Below, piece after piece: positions 8,807-15,424 of a stretch of DNA of 15,424 nucleotides. A program made the translations under genes and the position numbers. Position 1 is the stretch's first letter. Every line of letters starts with the position of its first letter. The DNA is from Scedosporium boydii (taxonomy: Eukaryota > Ascomycota > Sordariomycetes > Microascales > Microascaceae), in NCBI GenBank assembly GCA_002221725.1, contig NJFT01000408.1, forward strand, positions 1-15,424. Direction: 5' to 3'. The notes beneath the pieces were generated by a model. That model searched no databases. It had not been told where the DNA came from and saw nothing but the letters and a program-made list of their open reading frames with translations.

Positions 8807-8971
8807 TGCTCCTGCGATTACGCAAAGCCTTGTCCATGTCCATCAAGACCTGCCAACATTAGAACGTCAATTGCAGTCAGTTAGCATATCACAGTCCTTT
8901 ATCCATCTAGGAGCTGTAATAATCCGATTCATCAGTTATTCCACCCTACCAAGGAAGCCTTTACTCTCGCT

Positions 8972-10006
8972 ATGGCGCCCACCACCACTCCCGAGACTTC
9001 TAACGAGACCAAAACACAAACCAAGCCACTAGGGGAATTCCGCCACTTCCCTGAGCTTCCCCTAGAACTTCGTATCACTATCTAGAAGATGGCTATACAG
9101 TCTCAGAATATACAAGGCGTCCATTACTTCTCACTCTTCAAGAGCACCGGAGACAGAAAGAGCCCACTCCTCGACCTCGCCGTTCGCGAACCTCAATTCA
9201 CCGATTACGTGGAAAACCACGAGCCGGCTCTTCTTAACATAGAGTATAGAGCCTCTGCCCCAAGAGTTGCTACTCAAAGTTCCTATCTACCTCAGTACTC
9301 GTGGTTCGAAGGCAACCAGTCACTCTATTTATGGGATGCAGGCCTCTTTACCGCATGCCAGGAGTCCAGGCAGATCATTGCAAAGTTTCTGAAGACAAAG
9401 TCAACTGTTTAGAAAGGGGCGTTTCCAGGACGACATAATGGAGAAACGGTATACTTTCGAAGCGATCAGTGGGATTTGTTTTGCTTTGAGTGTGAGCACG
9501 AAGATATTGAAGCATCTATGTCCATTAGATGGGGTATTCTTCTGTCCCAACTTTCTTCGAGCTTTTCAGTTCTAAGCTTATCTGATATTGCCTTTCCATT
9601 TCATCCGAGCTGGCTTGATTCTCTCCCAGAAGAAGGGGAACCGTTTGAGTTACATAAGGAACCCAGCTCTCGAGGCCTTGTCGCTCGTGTCTTTGATGCC
9701 TGGTGTCGGCGTGAACTCCCTGGATATATTAACATATGGCTTCTCGACCGAAGCATGAAAGTGTGAGATGAAATACCGGCGCTGCGTTATGGTCCTGGGT
9801 CTTTTTCTGATTTACAGCATACTTACGTTGGAATTGAGAGCTGGTATCTCTTCTGCAGTATCGGTAAGCAGAAAAGGGAAAGAGATACTCCGTTTTACCT
9901 ATGCAAGAGGCTTGAGAGTAGAAAAGACTTGATTGGCGGGGCGCCGCAAGGGAGCTGTCTTGGTGTTTTAGCCTGTTTGCTTCCAGACAAGCATGATCGG
10001 CCTTGA
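8972..10006 (+). pseudogene. 2EXR-domain protein gene with three in-frame stops
   Basis: From ATG 8972 one frame runs 344 codons to TGA 10004, broken only by TAG 9083-9085 (codon 38), TAG 9410-9412 (codon 147) and TGA 9764-9766 (codon 265), with no shift of frame. The N-terminus FRHFPELPLELRITI*KMA matches the 2EXR signature FPELPxELRxxIW, so the first stop replaces the invariant Trp (TGG to TAG). CQESRQIIAKFL fits the family's conserved CRESR segment, and VYFRSDQWDLFCFE and YINIWLLDRSMKV*DEIPA fit the later core, where CGA to TGA would explain the third stop. The 2EXR family is large in filamentous fungi and of unknown biochemical role. All three stops can come from C-to-T-type changes, as from RIP or ordinary deamination. 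The last ~80 codons are less clearly family-like and the true 3' end is uncertain. Confidence 0.78.
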
Positions 10007-10307
10007 CGCGCTGCCTCCAGCCTTCTCTCCTCCCAGGGAGGCCAGAAGCAGTTGGCCGCGACAAAATAGTAAAAGGAAAATTGATGGTTTGACTTCATTA
10101 AGCTCCTGTAGGGAGTATAGCTTCTACCCTGCTCTACTCTGCGTCCTCCGTTTCGCACAAGATCTCGAATGTCTCGCGCAATTTCATGGAGATCGTGAGA
10201 TCTGCCCAGGTCGTCCATGGTTTGCTCGTAATACTAATAAAGGCTTATGAAACATCCAAAAACACCAAGACCTGCTAGCAGCCTGCCCAGTTCCAGTTAA
10301 CACGAAT
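10007..10307. other. Intergenic stretch
   Basis: No gene is supported. A minus-strand frame starting at 10218 has a good start context (AAACCATGG) and an opening acidic/basic helix-like stretch of about 30 residues, but it then runs back through the 2EXR relic with no further sense, so it is not called. Confidence 0.4.
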
Positions 10308-10733
10308 TCAATTGGTCTCAGGCAACGTGATTTCTTCCGCCCACGCCGTATCACCGCGACCGACACCGCCGCCGAAGAGCTCAATCTTGCGCAGCAGTTC
10401 CGGTGTCGCCCACACGTACCACTCTAACTCGCTCCCGTTCACCGAGGCCCCGTCGTAAGGACCGGCGTCCACTCCCAAGTCTTCCTGAAAAGACAACTCG
10501 TCGTCCATGTCAGTGCTTTTGTAGTCATTTGTGGGTTCCAGGTCCGCCCAGATGTATTTACGCTGGTCTACTCTGAGCCACTCGAGATTTATTTTTTCAA
10601 GATCGTCGATAAAGAAGGGGTTTAAAACCTGCTTCGCAGCCCACCAAATGTTCCCAGTCACCTCTATACAGAGACGGAGATACAAGTCGGGGTAGTTGCA
10701 GAAGATACACGCAACGATAATCTGCTCCTTCAT
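10308..10733 (-). CDS. Hypothetical acidic protein, probably a gene fragment
   Basis: A 141-codon minus-strand frame from ATG 10733. The translation has a hydrophobic beginning (IIVACIFCNYPDLYL), several Trp residues, an acidic middle rich in Asp and Glu, and an ordered-looking end with WYVWATPELLRKIELFGGG. It looks more protein-like than the opposite strand, but no family is recognised. The same frame stays open upstream to 10796 with equally protein-like sequence (LYILFERVPE just before the ATG), so the true 5' end may be missing, or lie beyond a splice site near 10782. It abuts head to head with the coding-like piece that starts near 10785 on the other strand. Expression and intactness are doubtful. 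Confidence 0.35.
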   Translation of the reverse strand: MKEQIIVACIFCNYPDLYLRLCIEVTGNIWWAAKQVLNPFFIDDLEKINLEWLRVDQRKYIWADLEPTNDYKSTDMDDELSFQEDLGVDAGPYDGASVNGSELEWYVWATPELLRKIELFGGGVGRGDTAWAEEITLPETN

Positions 10734-10784
10734 CTCCGGTACACGCTCAAAAAGGATATAGAGAGTGCTGTCCTTGGGTCTAAG

Positions 10785-11156
10785 CGGCCGACTGGGTTAA
10801 AGATGCAATCGACCCACGTCTAGAAGAGTTCATGGCGATTGGACGAGGCGAAGGCCTTAAGTACATGGACTGCCAATGGGAGACAATGAAGAACTCGGGC
10901 TCTGGCCCTTGCACCGAAGCGGTTCTCGAATACGATCTCGGCCAATATCCCGGACCCCGTACCGTCAGGTTCACCATGCGCGACGAAAACGGCTTCTACG
11001 ATGCGCTGTTGGAAAACCGGTATCCGCAGGGAGTGGGTGAGATGGATGGATCACGCGTTGTTAGACCCGTGCACCATACGCGGTCTCCGACCCAATTGTC
11101 CCGAAGCGGTCCAGTGCAGCTCCAACTATGTAAGAGTAGGTCGTGTCATAGAGTGA
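10785..11156 (+). pseudogene. Fragment of an unrecognised Cys-containing protein gene, frameshifted
   Basis: The plus strand reads coherently from about 10785 (DWVKDAIDPRLEEFMAIG), through YMDCQWETM, GPCTEAVLEYDL and FTMRDENGFYDALLENRY. A jump of one base at 11030, in the G run of CAGGGAG, then gives EWVRWMDHALLDPC and a Cys-bearing end closing at TGA 11154-11156. The unshifted frame continues to 11221 but loses all protein character. The pattern NGFYDALL, a short gap, then WV, plus scattered Cys recalls the C-terminal regions of large secreted fungal chitinases or Hce2-type proteins; this is a weak, memory-based resemblance and I do not assign it. No start codon or N-terminal part is visible, since an in-frame TAA lies at 10781, so it is a 3' fragment or the last exon of a broken gene. 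Confidence 0.45.
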
Positions 11157-11897
11157 AGGAGAATAGTAAGACTAGTGAAGGTCGAGTATGGGTCTGGTAT
11201 GAAAGGGTCACTAATCGCTGATTCCCCCCTTCTTCTTTTCCTCTGGAATCCTCCCTTTTTATATTCTTCCCAGCTCCTTATATGATCTTCTCCTAAGCTC
11301 TTCTGTTACTCTAAAAGTTCCCTCTTAGTTTCCCTATTCTAACCTTATCTTACACTCTAGATTTAGTATGCTTATAGCTCTATAGGTATACTTTATCTAG
11401 CCTATTTACTATATTATACCTCTCTAATTGGAATGATAACTGTCTTCTGTGCTAGTTCTGTTATTCTAAGGTGATCCTAGTGCCCCCTCTGCTCTAATGT
11501 AGCCCTGTGGTTACCTTATGCTATAATATAGTCTCCCTTCTTCTATAGCTCTGTTCTGGAGCTGGGGTGTGGAAGGGTTTGGGGTAGGTAAGTATAGGGC
11601 TGGTAGAGGGTACCTGGTCCTGTTGTTTTATAGTTAATCACTTAGAATGCCCTCTTTTTATTTTGGCTGGAATTTTAAGAATGGAAGGTATGATAGCTTG
11701 CTCTAGTAATTCTTTATTTAGTATTATCTTAAATAATTCTTTACTAATACTAGTTACTCTTCTTCTTCCCTTCTTTATTACTATTATCTTCTTCTTTTAT
11801 AGCTAGTAGTATCTTAAAAAAACTTCTTTAAACTAAATTAATCTAAAAAAATTATATATTATACCCTCTACTCTCTCTAATAGCTCCTAAATGCCCT

Positions 11898-12747
11898 ATG
11901 CCTCTAGGTACCCCTAGCTGTTTAGCTAAATGTACTCTTATGAAGGCAGCTGCAGCTCTAACCGCCACTTTAGATAGCCTGGCGCCTCCCACTGCCTCTG
12001 TGCTAGTCCCTGGTAGGTGCTCTACCCCTTATTAGCAATATATATACTATCTCTCCTACTGGGACTCTACTAAGACTCTTGACCCTCCCTTCTATATAGA
12101 AGCTAATAGTAAGTCTACTATTTTTCCTTATAAGCTCCTACTAATAGTGATTTTAGATGCTTTAGTAAAGTGTTAGCTATATGCTAAAGGTGGCTCTATA
12201 AAGGAGTGTTTTGTAATGTCTGGGGCTGTTCTTACTGTAGCCTATAAGGTAATAGCTGTAGCCTAAGAGTACCCTATTAATATAGTATATTCTCTTATAT
12301 CTTTACTACTACCCTATAGTTATTTTTACTAACTTCTAGTAGGATATTTTATATCCCCTTTAACTAAAGTTAAAGTAGGCCCTTATAGCCTTAAAAGTAA
12401 AATAGAAAGAGACTAGGGCTAAGGGAGCTAATATTGTGGCTCCTGTGGCTATAGTGCTCTGTAGGGAGTGGGTAGTAGAGGCCCTTGAGGGCTTATGTAT
12501 AGTATCTGAAAACTAGAACTATATTCTTAAGGGTTTTACCTATTTCTTTATAGTAGTAACTATTACTATAGGTAGTCTACTATTAGCCTCCCTAGCCCCT
12601 ACTAGTGTATTAGCTGTTTAGAGTACTAGCCCTAGTGGAGCTGGTCTATGCTAAAATGCTGCTTTAGGCTCTAGTAGAGGTAAAGGTGAGGATGAGGGTA
12701 ATGGGGATGATAGTTAGCTCTTGAGTGATGATAAGGCTACTCCCTGA
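11898..12747 (+). pseudogene. RIP-degraded plus-strand reading frame inside the retroelement region
   Basis: From ATG 11898 (or 11940) one plus-strand frame stays sensible for about 170 codons, interrupted only by TAG 12033, TAG 12174, TAA 12264, TAA 12330 and TAG 12414, each explicable as a CAG or CAA codon changed at CpA. The readable character includes an Ala-rich start (MKAAAALTATLDSLAPPTAS) and FVMSGAVLTVAYKVIAVA. Near 12405-12427 the sense moves to another frame, with CREWVVEALEGL and a charged end, SSRGKGEDEGNGDDS, closing at TGA 12745-12747. This strand is opposite to the pol relic next to it. The protein is not recognised. It could be an antisense accessory gene of the element, the gag of a second nested element, or a captured gene. 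Confidence 0.45.
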
Positions 12748-12790
12748 TTTAGTATAGGGAGGGGTTATTTTACTTTTTGGGGTAGTTAAA

Positions 12791-12816
12791 TTTCTTTCTT
12801 TTTTTTTTTTTTTTTT
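12791..12816 (-). other. Purine tract on the element's sense strand
   Basis: On the plus strand this is TTTCTTTC followed by an unbroken run of 18 T; on the minus strand it is therefore an A/G-only tract, lying 3' of pol. A second run of 14 T is at 12933-12946. Either could be a polypurine primer tract of the element or simple poly-A/T low complexity. No LTR boundary with TG/CA ends was found directly next to either. Confidence 0.3.
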
Positions 12817-13129
12817 AAGGGGGCTAATGCTTTAATAGAAGTAGATAGAGATCTGCTATTATTCTTAAGTTGTAAGGGGGTTGGGTTGCTTCTTTAACTA
12901 GGTGGTTTTGTCCTCTCTACTTTTCTTTTAGGTTTTTTTTTTTTTTAAATTAAAATAAGCTATTAGAGCTCTAGTATTATTTACTACTCTTTTTCCTTAT
13001 TAATATATAATAAAGACTTATTATAGTCTAAACTATTATAACCTTTTTAGTTATCTCTATCTTTTAGTTAGAGATCTACCCTTAGTCTCCTTAGCTACTT
13101 ATACCCTAATCTTTACTTTATATTCCTTA

Positions 13130-15297
13130 ATTTATATAAGGCTTTCAAATTACCCCTTTAATTCCTATAAGGACTCCTCTAGGCTATACCCTTCCTACTT
13201 AATAAGGTACTTCCTTAACTAGAGAGGTCTCTTATAATCTAAGATTTCCTCTATATTATAAGTAGGTTTATCTAATAAGGGGATCTCCTATAAGTCTAAG
13301 AGAGGATCCCCTTCTCTTGTATAGTAAGGTTTAAGTAAGGAAATAGGAAAGATATTATATCTCCTTATATAGGAGGGTAGCTTAAGATGGAAAGCTAGCC
13401 TATAGTAACCTACTATCTATATAATTTTATAGGGGCCTAGAAATTTCTTAGAAAGTTTATAGCTTAGCCCTTTTAGCTTAAGATTTTTAGTTAATAGGAA
13501 GACCTAATTACTAACTTAAAATGTAACCTCCCCCCTTTTATAATTATAGTTCTAAGTATAAGCCTTCTTAGTAGCCTCTATATATTCTCCTACCTATTCT
13601 CTAGATAATTGTAACTTTTTTACTTAGGCTACTATAAGAGGGGCTCTTCTATAAGACTTATCTATAACCTCTATCTATTAAGGGGCTATCTTAAAGAGGA
13701 GGTTAGTAGGAGTATTTTATATAGTAGTATATTAGGAGGTATTGTAGGTATATTAGGTAAGGGGTAGTAAAGAAGCTTAGTTATCTTACTCTTAGTTATA
13801 GAAGGTCTTTAAATATTATTTAAGAATTTGATTTTACTATTTAGTTTAACTATTAATCTAAAAGTAATAGGTAGTACTTATCTTCTTATATATTCCTAGG
13901 GCCTTATAGAGTATTTTCTAAAACCTACTTATAAAAAGGGAACTATAGTCTAATACTATCTCTTTATGAGGTCTAAAGTAGTAATAGATATAATATAGTA
14001 AGAGGTTTATAAATCCCTTTATAAATAACTTTACTATAGTCTTAATATAGAGAGCATATTTAGTAAAATAGTTAACTACTATAAAAATTATATTATATTC
14101 TTTACTATATATTGATTTTAATTAGGGTAACCTTATAATAAAGTCTAGTAATATTTTTATAAAAGGTCTAGTAGGAGTTAGAAGAAGACCTAGTAGTTTA
14201 TATAGCTTATATTGCCTTACCTTAGCTTTCTAGTATAAGATATATATTACTATATAGCTTTAAATTTAACTTATTATAAAGTCTTAATAGAATTTAGTAT
14301 ATACTCTTTTCTTTATTTTTATAATTCCTAAATAGCTTGCTATGGGTAAGTTATAGGTATTTCTTATAACCTCTATTTTTAGTTTTGTAGAGATATAGAC
14401 TTAGCTATTTATAGTCTATAGGTTATTACTTCTCTTTTTCTAGTTCTAGGTTTAGCCTTTAGTTTCCTATTTTTAACTTTAGATAAAGGAATCTTTATTT
14501 TAGCCTTCTTTTAATATATTACTTAAAGATACTAAAAGCTCTATCTCTAGTCTCTTAGCTTCTAGTACCTCTTCTAGAACTTCCTTACCTAGATTTTTAC
14601 TATTTTACTTCTAAGGCTCTTCCCTAGCTCTACTACCTCTTAGTAACTTAGGATATACTAAGGATTTTCCCTTAGGTCTACTTCTTAGCTTATTATAGTA
14701 GTCTATATACTAATTAGGGCTCCCCTCTTAGCTATAGTAGCTCTTAGACTAATCTAGACTCTCTTATCTTTTAATTTCCTTTCTCTTACTATCTAGTATA
14801 AGAGCTTATTTTAATATACTTTTATATATTTACTTTAAAAGCTTTTTCCCTCTTTAGGTTAATATTATATATATACTTACTATATACTCTCTCTCTTTTA
14901 ATAGTATATTAATCTAGAGCCTTTTTAAGGCTTCCTCTAAGAATTATATTAAAATCTCTACTCTTAGCTTTATTCTAGTAGTAGCTTTATCTACCCTCTT
15001 TAGATAGTTAGGCCTCTAATTTAAGGGGTTAGTAGAGTTCTTCTTCTCTTCTTAATACTTAATTTTAAAATTAAAGGCTATTAAAAACTCTATCTACCTA
15101 GCTTCTCTACTTAAGAGCTTTAGTTTAGTTATTAGGTAGTAGTAATTTAAATAATCTATAAATACTAAAACTATTTCTATAGAGTAGGTTAAATAATATT
15201 ACTAGGTCTTAAATATCTATATAATTACTAGGAGTTCTATATTAAAGGTATTATATCTTAGCTTAGCTTCCTTTAGTTTCCTAGATAAAAATACTAC
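13130..15297 (-). pseudogene. Degraded pol: RNase H, integrase, GPY/F and chromodomain
   Basis: Read on the minus strand. RNase H lies at about 15297-15050: FLSRKLKEAKLRYNTFNIEL, then VLVFIDYLNYYYLITKLKL with catalytic Asp in the TDH-like site (here IDY after His to Tyr change), then SREAR*IEFL where a Trp codon is now TAG. Integrase core lies at about 14230-13690: IVVNYFTKYALYI, YSSLFISRFWKILYKALGI, and ASLLPL with LLFKIAP following. The GPY/F module (GPYKII, FPISLLKPYYTREGDPL) is at about 13440-13300, and a chromodomain (YNIEEILDYKR, YLIKWEGYSLEESL) at 13265-13145. Many Gln and Trp codons are stops and many His/Arg codons are Tyr/Cys-like changes, as RIP produces. The frame is largely kept without indels, so decay is by substitution. 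Reverse transcriptase is cut off at the right. Confidence 0.8.
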
Positions 15298-15424
15298 TGT
15301 GTTGGTGTATAGGGCGACTGGCGGCGGCGCCGCCACATTACTGATCGGTGCCGCCACCGGAAGCCCGATGTGCCACACATCCGAACCTCACTTATACATA
15401 AAAGGATGATGGCCCCCCATTTTT
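15298..15424. mobile_element. Edge of a younger, un-RIPed LTR element nested in the old one
   Basis: At 15298-15300 the TA-rich RNase H relic stops in mid-domain and GC-rich sequence begins with TGTGTTGGTGTATAGGG, a typical LTR-like TG start. The new sequence keeps many CpG, CA and TG dinucleotides, so it has not been through RIP. It holds the perfect palindrome GGCGGCGCCGCC at 15323-15334, the word GCCGCCAC twice (15329-15336, 15350-15357) and a TATA-like ATACATAAAAGG near 15393-15404, as in an LTR promoter. Only 127 bases are in view, so element class and strand cannot be set; a terminal-repeat DNA transposon is an alternative. Confidence 0.55.
15392..15404 (+). promoter_or_regulatory. TATA-like element in the putative young LTR
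   Basis: TTATACATAAAAG lies about 95 bases inside the new sequence, in a position that suits the U3 promoter of an LTR read on the plus strand. It is a short motif and the element is cut by the window end. Confidence 0.3.

Larger units (their letters stand above)
8363..8971. other. Intergenic region with regulatory-like motifs
   Basis: No gene is recognised; open frames here (8446-8715, 8624-8884) are low-complexity or contradictory. The stretch holds a 6-base palindrome with a 3-base loop at 8618-8632 (AGCGCC/GGCGCT), a CACGTG plus twin TGAGTCA cluster at 8709-8737 and a perfect 14-base inverted repeat at 8761-8806, all upstream of the 2EXR relic. Confidence 0.5.
11219..15297 (-). mobile_element. 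RIP-degraded Ty3/gypsy (chromovirus-type) retrotransposon region, 5' part missing
   Basis: About 4 kb of TA-rich DNA with very few CA or TG dinucleotides and stops in every frame, the signature of RIP (CpA to TpA). On the minus strand the order RNase H, integrase, GPY/F module, chromodomain can still be read from high to low coordinates, which defines a chromodomain Ty3/gypsy element. Its reverse transcriptase, protease, gag and 5' LTR would lie beyond 15297 and are cut off by the GC-rich sequence there. The left limit is placed near TG at 11219-11220, where composition changes sharply; LTR ends could not be proven, and the 3' LTR is presumed to lie within about 11219-11890. Part of this block, especially 11900-12800, might be a second degraded element. 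Confidence 0.75.

Noticed and set aside
9895..10218. Minus-strand gene starting at AAACCATGG 10218
   Set aside because: Only the first 30 or so residues look protein-like; the rest is antisense to the end of the 2EXR frame.
10780..10977. Minus-strand frame opposite the 10.8-11.15 kb fragment as the missing upstream part of the 10308-10733 gene
   Set aside because: Its translation is basic and Ser/Arg-rich with no order, while the plus strand is coherent there.

Overview
The window looks like nuclear DNA from a filamentous ascomycete (Pezizomycotina). Evidence: a HET-domain gene, a 2EXR-type gene, a Zn2Cys6 regulator with a typical short GT-AG intron and CTGAC branch point, and TA-rich, CA/TG-poor retrotransposon DNA of the kind left by repeat-induced point mutation (RIP). 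The genus cannot be told from the sequence.

Layout. 1-711 has no convincing gene. 712-985 is an extremely AT-rich block. 1157-3220 is a HET-domain gene in one frame with a single in-frame TAG at 2564-2566. 4060-5241 is an intact single-exon AIF2/AMID/FSP1-like flavoprotein oxidoreductase. 5924-6575 is a vicinal-oxygen-chelate (glyoxalase/extradiol dioxygenase-like) gene split by a one-base shift of frame. 7071-8362 is an intact two-exon Zn2Cys6 regulator with an AflR-like C-terminal region. 8972-10006 is a 2EXR gene in one frame with three internal stops. 10308-11156 holds two unrecognised coding-like pieces placed head to head. From about 11219 to 15297 lies RIP-degraded DNA with the 3' half of a chromodomain-bearing Ty3/gypsy element on the minus strand (RNase H, integrase, GPY/F, chromodomain) and a decayed plus-strand reading frame. 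At about 15298-15300 the composition switches abruptly to GC-rich DNA that looks like the start of a younger LTR inserted into the old element.

How it fits together. The three genes at 4060-8362 lie on the same strand: a probable NAD(P)H oxidoreductase, a probable metal-dependent VOC enzyme and a specialised-metabolism-type regulator. They could be a small redox or aromatic-compound module, but this rests on adjacency only. They are flanked by gene relics (HET, 2EXR, the 10.3-11.2 kb fragments) whose lesions are mostly C-to-T-type stop codons, and then by retrotransposon DNA. The whole reads as the edge of a fast-evolving accessory region next to a RIP-silenced repeat block. No bacterial-style operon, CRISPR array, rRNA or convincing tRNA was seen.
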